From contig CAWBZX010000028.1 in assembly GCA_963793295.1 (NCBI GenBank), positions 124,001 through 188,000 of the forward strand: a stretch of DNA of 64,000 nucleotides, read 5' to 3'. Source of the stretch: JAHDHW01 sp963793295 (lineage in GTDB: Bacteria; Bacteroidota; Bacteroidia; Chitinophagales; Saprospiraceae). A model generated the notes under the pieces. The model worked only from the letters and a program-made list of their open reading frames with translations, made no database searches and was not told the DNA's origin. Shown here piece after piece: positions 18,764 to 28,303 of this stretch. How positions within the stretch are numbered: position 1 is the first letter of the stretch; every line of letters starts with the position of its first letter. The position numbers and the translations under genes were made by a program.

Positions 18764-19621
18764 ATGGTAGGTGATTTTCTCATACCGCTTTTTATTCTTG
18801 CCGGATTAGGTTTTTTGTTCGGTATTATATTATCAATAGCCTATAAACAATTTAAGGTTTATGAAGATCCTCGTATTGATGTGGTAGAAGAATTATTGCC
18901 TAGTGCCAACTGTGGCGCATGTGGTGAACCCGGATGCAGAGCATTCGCAGAACAGGTCGTGACCGAAGGAACAAATCCTGCTAAATGTACCGTAAGTTCT
19001 CAAGAGGGTATTCTCAAAATAGCCAATTATTTAGGAGTCGAAGCCAGTCAGGAAGAAAAAAGGGTCGCAAGATTACTCTGTGCAGGTGGAATCAACGAAG
19101 CACACAACCTGGCAAGTTATAAAGGCGGCATGAGTACCTGCAGAGGGGAAGCAGTTGTCGCCGGAGGAATTAAGGATTGTTCCTGGGGATGTTTAGGATT
19201 AGGGGACTGTGAAACCGTTTGTGATTTCGATGCCATATCAATGAATGATGATGGATTACCGGTTGTCGATGCCGAAAAATGCACCGCCTGTAACGATTGT
19301 GTGGAGGTCTGCCCCAAGGGATTGTTTCAATTGATGCCAATAAGTCAAAAGTTGATCGTTCAATGCCGTTCGCTAATTGAGGGTGATTTGGCAGAATCAA
19401 AATGTAGCGTGGCTTGTACCGCCTGTTCCCGCTGTGTGGCAGATTCAGCACCAGGAGTAATTGAAATAAAAAATAACCTGGCAGTGATAAATTACGAATT
19501 GAATGAACTGACGAGCCCTTTAGCAACAAAAAGATGCCCTACCGATGCTATTGTTTGGTTAACGGGCGACAACCAATTTGAACAAAAAAAGAAGTACGAA
19601 CCTTCCCTTGGGCAGGGTTGA
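18764..19621 (+). CDS. rnfB: Rnf complex subunit RnfB (Fe-S electron entry subunit)
   Basis: 285 residues. One N-terminal membrane helix (5-27) is followed by the RnfB-specific cluster site NCGACGEPGC (C50, C53, C58, plus C75). Downstream is an array of further [4Fe-4S] sites: C139/C143/C149/C153, CTACNDCVEVCP (C173-C183), and C214/C218/C221/C224 with a late KRCP (C258). RnfB takes electrons from ferredoxin at the cytoplasmic face and passes them to RnfC. It starts 2 bp after the broken PFOR-like gene. Separation of rnfB from rnfC by a giant PFOR-like gene is not the standard rnf order. Confidence 0.95.
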   Translation: MVGDFLIPLFILAGLGFLFGIILSIAYKQFKVYEDPRIDVVEELLPSANCGACGEPGCRAFAEQVVTEGTNPAKCTVSSQEGILKIANYLGVEASQEEKRVARLLCAGGINEAHNLASYKGGMSTCRGEAVVAGGIKDCSWGCLGLGDCETVCDFDAISMNDDGLPVVDAEKCTACNDCVEVCPKGLFQLMPISQKLIVQCRSLIEGDLAESKCSVACTACSRCVADSAPGVIEIKNNLAVINYELNELTSPLATKRCPTDAIVWLTGDNQFEQKKKYEPSLGQG

Positions 19622-19666
19622 AAAAGTGTTTGACCAAGACGAGTATTATCAATAAAAGAGACGGTT

Positions 19667-22600
19667 ATGCATGCAATGATTGAAAAGCTGGCGTACAAAA
19701 TTGGAGAAGGAGTTCAAGCTTCGTCATTGAGTAATACGGAGCAGCAGATAAATGCATTTTACAGAACAGTAGCTACTCATGAATCTTCAGATCTATCTTT
19801 TATTAATGGATTGATCTCATCGGGACTAAGAGGATCCGCTTTATTAAATGGCGAAAAAGTAATCAGTAATTACGACCAATTTTTAACTGCATCACGCCAA
19901 CATCTGGCTTTGGTTGTGAATACTAATGCCCGTTTAGTTGGTGAATCTAAATATTCAACCCTCAACAATTTCGAACATATAAGTGCAATTCAACAAACCG
20001 GTTGTTTTCAGTTTGTTGCAACTTCGGCTCAGGAAGAGATTTATTTGACAATGATCGCTCATCGAATAGCTGAGCTTTCACTGATTCCAGGTCTAGTCAT
20101 AGCTGATTATAAATCATCCGATGATGTTGTGAGTATTCCCGATGATGAATTGATTCGGAAATATTTGGGGGATCCGGATGATCAGATTGAATGCCCAACT
20201 CCGGCTCAGGAAATGATATTCGGCAGGACCAGAAGGAGAATTCCCAACTGGTTTAGCTTTGATACCTCTGTCATGCTGGGATCAAAAAAGGATAGCGAAG
20301 CAATATCGTTCGAAGGAGCAGCTACACAAAAATATTTTTATGATCATTTACCTCATTTGATCGAACAGGCATTTCAAGAGTTTAAGGAAGTGGTTGGTGT
20401 TGAATTAAAGCCTATCACATCTAAAGGAAAATCATCTGACTTTGCTATAATCAGCTTGGGAGGACAAATAAGTGAGCTATTCGATCAACTTTCGACGGCA
20501 AACAGGAAAACCGAACTTATTCAGATAAATCAATTGAATCCTTTTCCTTTTGATACCCTTGCTAAGTTAATGAAAGGGAAAAAATCGGTGACTATCCTGG
20601 AAAATACCTCTGGATCGGGATCAACAAATTCTCCTTTTTACTACAATGTGGTTAACGCACTGACAGGGGCACCCCTTAAAGTTTACTGCGGGAAATACAG
20701 TTCGAAACTTGATGCAGCTGGTTTGGAAATGGCTATTCAGCATATGGTTTCTAATCAGCCCAAAACTGATTATTATCTTGGAATTGCGTTTACTAAAGCC
20801 TCAAGTAATTATCCGAAACATGAGATTTTATTACAGGAAATTGAAAAACAATACCCGGAAATAACTGAAGAATCTATTTCTACAAACAGTACAAATGCAA
20901 ATCCTTCTTCAAATGTTCGGGATGAAATTCCTTTGGCAATCAGAATGTATCAGGATCATGGACCAAACTATTCGCGCCTATCAAGATTTCATTCTGATAC
21001 AGCTTTTTTTTACGAACATAACGAGCATGACGAATTAGTTGCGGATCCGTTCGCTGCAATTCCTGTTTTACCCAGCGCCAGCGCAAGTTTTTTCAGCCAG
21101 TCGTCAAAAAGAAGTTCGCTTCCAATACTCGCCCCGGAGAAATGTACCGGTTGCGGTGATTGTTTTGTACACTGCCCTCACTCAGCTTTGCCACCAATTG
21201 TTATTGGTGTGGAGCAATTGATGAAAACCGGTGCTGCGATAGCATCAAAAAAAGGAGCGCCTATCACCAGGCTGACTCCAATGTTTAAAAATTTAGCAAA
21301 AGTTGCTACCAAAATAATTAACGACACAGCGGTCACATCAGTCGGAGATTTTCTTCCCTTGGCTTTCGAAAGTTTAACCGTTCAAATGAAATTGGAAGGT
21401 GAAAAGCTGGAAGCTGCACAAAATGAGTTTAATGCAGTGATGGATGAAGTTGCTGCTTTACCTGTTGCGATTACGGATCAATTTTATAATAAGCCTACCT
21501 TGATGGAGCAGGGTAGTGGTGAATTATTTTCATTAGCAGTAAATCCGGCAGCATGCACCGGATGCTCAATTTGCGCTCAGGTTTGCGAAGCTGAAGCTTT
21601 AATTATGGAACCTCAGAATGAAGAAAACCTAACAAAAATTAAGGATCAATTCAAGCTATGGGAACAATTGCCGGATACATCAGGCGATACAATAAACCGC
21701 TTACATCATGATAAGGATTATCCTTCTTTAGCGGCAATATTATTAAGCAGAAATTATTATATGGCGATGTCTGGAGCGAGTGATTCAGAACAAAATAGTC
21801 CTTATAAAACATTGCTTCATATTGTTACAGCTACTGCGGAAGCAGTGGTGCAACCCAAAATGCTGGCTCATTTAAAACGTATTGAAGAATTAATCAATTC
21901 TTTATCAGAAAATGTTCATAAAAAATTAAGCGATGCTTTACCAGATCAGCATTTGGATACCTTATCAAAATCATTGAAAGGAGCGCATGGAAGAAAAATA
22001 CCTATTCAGGAATTGGTCAATCAAATGGCTCAACAGGAGCAGGGAAAACTCATTGATTCTGAAGATATTGGACGCAAAGCAGATTTAGTAGAAGATTTAA
22101 AAAATTTAAAATGGGTATTGGAAGAGGGGCCAAGCGGTGTAGGGCGCTCGCGATATGGTCTGTTGCTTTCCGGTTCAGATTCTATGGAGTGGGCAAAACA
22201 ATATCCTGCTAATCATTTTACAAGTCCTTGTGTAATTCATTGGAATGGCTCTGCACCCGATCAAACATTAGGGCTGTTTTATGGCCAGTTGCGGTATGTG
22301 CTTGACCATGTTAAGTTGATGCGAAGAGCGGTATTGGAATCAAAAGATAAATATGATCCTGCTGTTCATGATCTCGAAATTGCAACATTGACCTGGGATG
22401 ATTTAACGGATGAAGAAAAGCGGTTGATCCCACCAATTTTATTGGTTGCCGAAAGAGACGATTTAAATGAATTGGGATGGAATAGTTTAAACAAACTTTT
22501 AGCAGAAAAATACCCGGTTAAAATATTCTTGCTGGATCATTCGGCGCCACCAAACAAATCACCTATTGCTGCTTTGGCACAAACGAGTTCTGGTATATTT

Positions 22601-23390
22601 AGTTCAATAGCCTTAAAAAATGCTTTTGTTTTTCAGGGTGGAATGGGAAATGCTGACCATTTATTCGAGGGACTGGTAGATGGTTTAGATCGATCTTATC
22701 CGGCGCTTTTCAACTTGTATGCTACGAAATATGAAAAACATGGAGTTGCAAATGTCGATTGGACCCCTTATGCGTCATTGGCTTTAAACAGCAGGGCATT
22801 TCCCGCTTTGCGCTACGATCCGGGAGAGAAAAGTGATTTTTTGAGTGGTGCGATTAAGCTTGATGGAAATAAAGAAAACAAACAGGATTGGGTTCAGGAA
22901 GACATTGCAATAGCAGGCGAAGAAACCATAAATTACAAAATCAATTGGGCAGATTGGGCTTTTACACAAAGGGAATGGAAAAATCACTTTACACCGACAG
23001 AAGAAAATAGTTCAAAACTATTGGTGCCAGATTATATTCAATTAGATGAAAAAACGAGAAACGAAAAAGTGCCGGTCATTATGAGAGTTGATGAGCGTGG
23101 ATTGAAGTATTATGCCGTTAGCGATAAAGTAGTTGAAATGACGGAAGCAATATTGTCCAATTGGAACACCCTTCAGGAACTTGCGGGATTACTTGACAGA
23201 ATTTCCATTGAAATTGAGAGAGGATATAAACAAAGAATTAAGCAAGAAATATGAGCAGGATGCAGCTGTTTTAAAAAAGAAATACGAACAGCAACTCAAA
23301 GAACAGGAAGCTGCACAAACCGAAATATTAAGGCAGCGCCTAAAGGAAAAATTAATTGCCCTTTCAAATATGGCTAAAAATAAAGCTTAG
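19667..23390 (+). CDS. Giant PFOR-derived Fe-S protein lacking the thiamine motif, within the rnf operon (one frameshift near 3' end)
   Basis: About 1,240 residues. The main frame stops at 23254; the last piece (to 23390, coiled coil ending LRQRLKEKLIALSNM) is in another frame, with the shift near 23195. PFOR-like order: domain I remnant (residues 80-150, SAIQQTGCFQFVATSAQE); domain II (about 255-335); EKR-like linker; two [4Fe-4S] motifs spaced as in PFOR, CTGCGDCFVHCP (493-504) and CTGCSICAQVC (630-640); thiamine-domain-like region (about 820-1050). The gamma domain is absent. Where PFOR has GDGWAYDIG, this protein has AERDDLNELG (928-937), and the following YSNTGG loop reads HSAPPNKS. Thiamine binding is therefore unlikely. 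I infer an electron-transfer or docking subunit for Rnf rather than a decarboxylase. Confidence 0.7.
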
Positions 23391-23391
23391 C

Positions 23392-24753
23392 ATGTCAATT
23401 TTTGAAACATATACACAAAAGACTTTAACCTTCAGCCATGGTGTTCATCCTGAAGAGTTTAAAGAGCTAAGCAGCCATTGCAAAATACAGCGGATGCCTT
23501 TTGTGGAGGAATATACCTTGCCATTAGGGCAGCATATTGGCGCTCCAGCCAAAGCATTGGTAGTAAAAGGACAGCATGTAAAACGAGGGGAAAAGATTGC
23601 GGATGCTGTCGGTTTTGTGTCCGTTGCGCTGCACTCGCCTGTTGATGGTGTAGTGAGCGACATAGGAATCTTTGACACGCCTAAAGGAGAAGTACTTCCG
23701 GGTATTAAAATAAAAACGGATCCCTACAGTACGCAAAGGATGGATGAAACACCGGTTGATTTTGAATCTTTGGACACAAAAGGATTTATTTCAGCATTAC
23801 AAAATGCGGGCATCGTAGGCTTGGGTGGAGCAGCCTTTCCTTCCCATGTCAAGTTTTCTATCCCGGAAGATAAAAACTGCAAGTACATCATGCTCAACGG
23901 CTGCGAATGTGAACCCTTTTTAACAGCCGACCACCGAACGATGGTGGAATATCCTGAGGCAATTATTGACGGAATTTTGATTCTAAACCGCTATATAAAT
24001 GCTGAAAAAGCATACATAGGGATTGAAGCGAATAAACCTGATGCCATCGAAGTTTTGTCAAAATTTGCTGCAAAAAGTAGTTTTCCAATAGAAGTAGTTC
24101 CCTTGGAAGTCAAATATCCCCAGGGAGCTGAAAAGATGATGATTACCGCTATTTTAGGAGGTGAAGTACCCAGCGGTAAATTACCATTGGATTTAGGGGT
24201 ATTGGTTTGCAATGTTGGAACGATAAAGGCAGTTTCCGAATATTTTAGAAAGGGAATGCCTCTGATAGAGCGGATTCTTACGGTGACCGGAACAGCCATA
24301 AAAAAACCAGCTAACATTCTAGTACCTATTGGTACTCCAATGCGAGATGTAATAGAATTATGCGGCGGTATCACTGATGATGCTGCCCGGATTTTATTGG
24401 GAGGACCCATGATGGGTGCGGTTCAAAAAAGTATCGATGTTCCTGTTGTGAAGGGCACTTCAGGCATTTTAGTGTTGAGCCAAAATGAAGTAAGGGATTT
24501 TGAAGAATACAGCTGTATCCGATGTGGCAGATGTGTGGATGCTTGCCCCTTATTTTTAAATCCAAGTATGATGGGTTTATTAGCTAAAAAAGGATTATGG
24601 GATGAAATGCTGGAGTACAATGTGATGGATTGTTTTGAATGTGCAAGCTGCTCCTATGTATGCCCTTCTGGTATTCCATTGGTTCAAAGTTTTAGAGTGG
24701 CCAAAGGAATTTTACGTGAAAAAGCCATGAGGGAAAAAGGAAAAAGTACTTAG
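23392..24753 (+). CDS. rnfC: Rnf complex subunit RnfC (NADH/FMN and Fe-S subunit)
   Basis: 453 residues from the ATG at 23392, which lies 1 bp after the stop of the PFOR-like gene; an in-frame upstream codon at 23356 falls inside that gene. The N-terminal barrel-sandwich (GQHIGAPAKALVVKGQHVKRGE) is followed by the Nqo1-like FMN/NADH domain (GLGGAAFPSHVKF, LNGCECEPFLTADHRTM). Two [4Fe-4S] motifs follow, CIRCGRCVDACP (C375-C385) and CFECASCSYVCP (C414-C424). It is peripheral on the cytoplasmic face and exchanges electrons between RnfB and NAD(H). Intact reading frame and normal length. Confidence 0.96.
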   Translation: MSIFETYTQKTLTFSHGVHPEEFKELSSHCKIQRMPFVEEYTLPLGQHIGAPAKALVVKGQHVKRGEKIADAVGFVSVALHSPVDGVVSDIGIFDTPKGEVLPGIKIKTDPYSTQRMDETPVDFESLDTKGFISALQNAGIVGLGGAAFPSHVKFSIPEDKNCKYIMLNGCECEPFLTADHRTMVEYPEAIIDGILILNRYINAEKAYIGIEANKPDAIEVLSKFAAKSSFPIEVVPLEVKYPQGAEKMMITAILGGEVPSGKLPLDLGVLVCNVGTIKAVSEYFRKGMPLIERILTVTGTAIKKPANILVPIGTPMRDVIELCGGITDDAARILLGGPMMGAVQKSIDVPVVKGTSGILVLSQNEVRDFEEYSCIRCGRCVDACPLFLNPSMMGLLAKKGLWDEMLEYNVMDCFECASCSYVCPSGIPLVQSFRVAKGILREKAMREKGKST

Positions 24754-25010
24754 AGTATTTGAAGTTTTAAAGTATTTAGAGTACTTGGAAAACTCTGAGC
24801 ATTTTAAAATAAAATTAAGATATGTGAAAGCGAAGCAAGTGAGACGGTTTATTGGCTAGAGATTATAGATGAAATAAATAGGGTTGAGCCTAATAAAATA
24901 CAACTGATATTAGTTGAAGCGAATGAAATTCTTGCCCTATTTACTTCCATAGCAGCGAAACTGAGTTAAGTACTTTAGGCATTCGAAATACTTTAGGCAC
25001 TTTAAGTACC
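24745..25010 (+). repeat. Insertion-like element between rnfC and rnfD flanked by AGTACTT-type inverted repeats
   Basis: The element begins inside the rnfC stop region. The left flank has two copies of an AGTAyTTAGAGTAyTT-like unit (24745-24760 and 24771-24786). The right flank has two units of opposite sense (24968-24983 and 24986-25009, AAGTACTTTAGGCA-like). The two flanks can pair into a long stem around the coding remnant. This is the layout of Bacteroidota 23S-IVS/four-helix-bundle insertions. Confidence 0.55.
24823..24969 (+). pseudogene. Remnant of a four-helix-bundle (23S rRNA IVS-type) protein
   Basis: The open frame reads CESEASETVYWLEIIDEIN, then continues through LVEANEILALFTSIAAKL to a stop at 24967. 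This matches the last two helices of the IVS-encoded four-helix-bundle family, in which a C-terminal WLE and an EANELLAIF-like block are the most conserved parts. The first two helices are missing: a stop lies at 24805 and no start codon is present. It is therefore a truncated copy. It separates rnfC from rnfD but lies between genes, so it need not break Rnf. Confidence 0.65.
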
Positions 25011-25033
25011 ACTAAAAAGATATAATAAATTTA

Positions 25034-26039
25034 ATGAACGATTTGAGTAGAAAATTATCGATTTCAACAGCTCCTTTTTTAAAGGATCAGGAAACCACAC
25101 CGGACATTATGTTTACTGTGGTTTATACCTTGATTCCTATACAGTTGGTTGCATTTTATTTCTTTGGATTAAGTGCTTTGTTGATATCCTTGACAGCAGT
25201 AATATCCTGCGTATTTACGGAATGGCTTTTTAATAAATCTGATGATGCTTTTAAAACATTAAAAGATGGAAGCGCCTTAATTACCGGATTACTTTTAGCT
25301 TTAACCCTTCCTCCGGGATTTCCTTTGTGGATGGTTTTTATTGGAGGAATGGTCGCAATAGGTATGGGAAAAGCAATGTGGGGCGGATTAGGGCAAAATG
25401 TTTTTAATCCTGCATTGCTGGGAAGAGCTTTTCTTCAGGCAGCATTTCCAACAGCGATAACGACCTGGTCTCCTCCAAATGGAATGTATTTTAGTTTAAG
25501 AGGAACAAATGCAGCCTTTCCCTTTTTTCAGGGAGTAAATGTAGATGCGACAACTGGAGCGACTCCATTAGCTCAGATGAAATTCGACCATGTGTCAACC
25601 GACTCATTGGATTTATTATTGGGAAACACTGGAGGTTCACTCGGTGAAACCTGCGCGGATTGTAATCATACTTGCAGGCATCTATCTGTTGGCAAAAAAA
25701 ATTATTAACTGGAGAATCCCTTTATCTATCATTCTTACCGTAAGTGTTTTTTCAGGTGTATTTTACCTGATTAATCCAGAAATTTATCCATCACCGGTAT
25801 TTATGATCCTATCCGGCGGATTATTGCTAGGTACGGTTTACATGGCAACAGACCTGGTAACTTCTCCTTTAACACCAAAAGGAATCTGGATTTTTGGAAT
25901 TGGTATCGGAATCTTGATTGTTTTGATAAGGAACTGGGGAGGATTGCCGGAAGGTGTGATGTATGCGATATTATTGATGAATGCAGCTACACCCTTGATC
26001 AATCGATTTACAAAGATTAGAACGTACGGCCATGAGTGA
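25034..26039 (+). CDS. rnfD: Rnf complex subunit RnfD (one frameshift)
   Basis: About 335 residues when rebuilt from 25034-25650 and the second frame to 26039. The shift lies near 25651, between GGSLGET and the downstream VIILAGIYLLAKK. It is a polytopic membrane protein of the NqrB/RnfD family. The covalent FMN site TGATPLAQMK is present (Thr174-Gly-Ala-Thr177). Helices resume after the shift and end with GVMYAILLMNAATPLINRF, the usual RnfD C-terminus. The 3' end overlaps rnfG by 8 bp, supporting the second frame as the true one. Confidence 0.88.
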
Positions 26040-26739
26040 AAAGCAAAACATATCGTTACCTCAAATAAATGAAGAACAAGACCCAAGTTCCTTCAAACTA
26101 GTGTTTGCTTTAGGCATTGCCGGGCTTTTGTCGGGGATCATTTTGGTAAGTACTTTTATTTATACCAATCCATTTATAAAAGCCAATAAAGAAGCTGCTA
26201 TTCAGCGCGCAATTTTTAAGGTGTTACCGGAATGTGAATCTTATGTGCCTTTAAAATTAGAAGATGGAAAACTGATCGAGAAAGTTGTCGGTGCTGACAA
26301 TAAAGAAGAATCGGATAAAGATGAATTACTGATTTACGCAGGATACAAGGCAAACAAAGAACTTATTGGTTTTGCTATTCCGGGGAGTGAACCAGGCTTT
26401 CAGGATATTATTGCTACCATGTTCGGTTATGATGATATTAAAAAAGTAATTATTGGCTTTGAAGTATTAGAAAGTAAAGAAACGCCCGGTTTAGGAGATA
26501 AGATATTCAAGGATGCTGATTTTCAAACAAACTTTACTGCGCTTACCGTTGATCCTGAAATTGTCCCTGTTAAAAAAGGAGAGAAACAAAAACCAAACGA
26601 AGTCGAAGCAATTACAGGGGCTACGATCTCTTCAAAAGCGGTGGTAAGGTTGTTAAATAAAACGATGGATATTTGGCAAACAAACATTGATGATTATATC
26701 AAACAAAACAATTTAAGGGTTTCAAAAAAACTAGATTAA
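26032..26739 (+). CDS. rnfG: Rnf complex subunit RnfG (periplasmic covalent-FMN subunit)
   Basis: 235 residues. One N-terminal membrane anchor (residues about 22-45, LVFALGIAGLLSGIILVSTF) is followed by an extracytoplasmic FMN-binding domain. The flavinylation motif is EAITGATISSKAV, with Thr198 of TGAT as the expected phosphoester-linked residue. ETPGLGDKI (about 150-158) is another family hallmark. Flavinylation would need an ApbE transferase, which is not encoded in this window. It overlaps rnfD by 8 bp and precedes rnfE by 1 bp. Confidence 0.94.
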   Translation: MSEKQNISLPQINEEQDPSSFKLVFALGIAGLLSGIILVSTFIYTNPFIKANKEAAIQRAIFKVLPECESYVPLKLEDGKLIEKVVGADNKEESDKDELLIYAGYKANKELIGFAIPGSEPGFQDIIATMFGYDDIKKVIIGFEVLESKETPGLGDKIFKDADFQTNFTALTVDPEIVPVKKGEKQKPNEVEAITGATISSKAVVRLLNKTMDIWQTNIDDYIKQNNLRVSKKLD

Positions 26740-26740
26740 G

Positions 26741-27371
26741 TTGGTACAAAGTAATATAAACACACAGGAATTTTTAAAAGGGCTCTGGAAAGAAAATCCA
26801 GTTTTTGTAGCTGTATTAGGGATGTGCCCTGCATTAGCGGTAACCAATACAGCCATCAATAGCCTGGCAATGGGATTGGCAACAACCTTTGTCCTTTTGA
26901 GCTCCAGTATTTTGGTTTCGTCATTAAAATCAATCATTCCAAAACAAGTTCGGATCACCGCTTATATCATTATTATTGCAACATTTGTTACGGTGGTAGA
27001 TTTTGCACTGGCGGCTTTCACCCCAGCAATACATAAGGAATTAGGCGCATTTATCGCTTTGATCGTCGTTAACTGTTTAATACTCGGCAGGCAGGAATCT
27101 TTTGCTTCAAAAAATACCGTCGGTTTATCCATTTTGGATGCTTTGGGTATGAGCGCCGGGTTTACATTTGCGATGCTGTGCATTGGAATCCCAAGGGAAA
27201 TACTTGGGTAGCGGAAGTCTATTTAATATTTCATTATTTGGAGACAGTTTCGAGCCATGGGTGATAATGATATTACCACCAGGGGGGTTCTTTATGCTTG
27301 GGTTTTTATTATTAGGTTTTAACTGGTTTACACAAAAGAAAAGAGAACGATCATTAATGAACCAAAACTGA
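26741..27371 (+). CDS. rnfE: Rnf complex subunit RnfE (one frameshift)
   Basis: About 210 residues when rebuilt. Frame 1 stops at 27211 after GIPREILG; the neighbouring frame continues with GSGSLFNISLFG and ends LLGFNWFTQKKRE at 27371. The slip is at a GGG run near 27207. RnfE and RnfA are inverted-topology homologues that share a membrane [2Fe-2S] centre. RnfE supplies Cys29 (LGMCPALAV) and Cys112 (VVNCLILG), both present. The start is TTG at 26741, 1 bp after the rnfG stop. Confidence 0.88.
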
Positions 27372-27393
27372 ATTAACGCAACAAAAGAATATT

Positions 27394-27969
27394 ATGGATA
27401 ATTTGATGTGGATATTTATTTCAGCGTTGTTGATCAACAATTTCACTTTGTCCTACTTTTTAGGTTTATGCCCTTTTCTTGGCGTTTCCGGAAAACTGGA
27501 AACCGCTTTTCGTTTGGGTCTGGCAAATATTTTTGTTATGCTGATAACGGGAGCATGTGCTTACGTTTTGAACACTTGGGTATTGATCTATGCCCCTTAT
27601 TTAAGGTTGATCAGTTTTATCATTGTTATTGCCAGTTCTGTACAATTTGTTGAAATGGCAGTAAAAAAACTGAGTCCTGAATTATTTAGAGCCTTAGGAA
27701 TATTCTTACCGCTGATCACCACAAATTGCGCGATCCTTGGTTTAGCCCTATTCACTACCAACAAAGGTTATGGTTTTATTGAAGGAATGGTCTATGCTTT
27801 GGGAGCCGGTGGCGGTGTAACGCTGGCTTTGGTGTTGCTAGCGGGAGTAAGAGAAGAAACCAGATTATTGAATATCCCAAACGTAATACAAGGAACTGCA
27901 ATTAATTTAATTATCGCCGGTATTATCTCTATGGCTTTTATGGGATTCGCTGGTTTATTTAGTGCGTAA
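27394..27969 (+). CDS. rnfA: Rnf complex subunit RnfA
   Basis: 191 residues, six predicted membrane helices, unbroken frame. The two cysteines for the intramembrane [2Fe-2S] centre shared with RnfE are Cys26 (FLGLCPFLG) and Cys112 (TTNCAILG). The conserved C-terminal pattern VRE..RLL and a glycine-rich helix GAGGGVTLALVLLAGVRE are present. It follows rnfE by 22 bp. With RnfE it carries electrons across the membrane from RnfC/B to the RnfG/D flavins, coupled to Na+ or H+ movement. Confidence 0.95.
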   Translation: MDNLMWIFISALLINNFTLSYFLGLCPFLGVSGKLETAFRLGLANIFVMLITGACAYVLNTWVLIYAPYLRLISFIIVIASSVQFVEMAVKKLSPELFRALGIFLPLITTNCAILGLALFTTNKGYGFIEGMVYALGAGGGVTLALVLLAGVREETRLLNIPNVIQGTAINLIIAGIISMAFMGFAGLFSA

Positions 27970-27980
27970 AACGAAACGTA

Positions 27981-28190
27981 ATGATAAAATACATAATAAT
28001 AATATTGTTTCTTGCAGTACTTTGCGCAGGTTGGGTGGTCGTGCAGATCATCGCCAAAAAAATGAAAACTAAAAACCATTTTGATCACCTGAATTCAGCA
28101 TGTGGCCATTGTACTTGTGGCGGTGTAGAAAATGTATGTATCAATGAAACAAAAACAGCCTATACTGGTGCCCGGGAACTAAAGCATTAA
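27981..28190 (+). CDS. Small membrane Cys-cluster protein, NqrM-like (possible Rnf [2Fe-2S] maturation factor)
   Basis: 69 residues: one N-terminal membrane helix (4-25), a basic stretch (KKMKTKNHF) and a compact cysteine cluster SACGHCTCGGVENVC (C41, C44, C46, C53). This is the architecture of NqrM (DUF539), which is needed to insert iron into the NqrD/NqrE centre of Na+-NQR. NqrD/E are the homologues of RnfE/RnfA, and this gene starts 11 bp after rnfA. The cysteine spacing differs from classical NqrM, so homology is a proposal. FeoB-associated Cys-rich proteins are the alternative. Confidence 0.6.
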   Translation: MIKYIIIILFLAVLCAGWVVVQIIAKKMKTKNHFDHLNSACGHCTCGGVENVCINETKTAYTGARELKH

Positions 28191-28240
28191 AAATCAATTG
28201 ACAATCACTTTTGGTGAAATAAACCAAATGAGAATACAAA

Positions 28241-28280
28241 AAAAATGCTGGTGTTTGAACGTTCAAACACCAGCATTTTT
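28241..28280. terminator. Bidirectional intrinsic terminator, 40-nt perfect palindrome
   Basis: Arms 28241-28260 and 28261-28280 are exact reverse complements; the outer ends are A5/T5 tracts, so it can act on both strands. It lies between the end of the Rnf operon and the converging minus-strand gene. In practice the loop will open at the GAACGTTC centre. Confidence 0.9.
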
Positions 28281-28303
28281 TGTTGTAGGTTTTAATTTTT
28301 TTT

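Noticed and set aside
24754..25033. Promoter or attenuator region within the rnf operon
   Set aside because: The content is better explained by the four-helix-bundle remnant with its flanking repeats; no promoter consensus was found.
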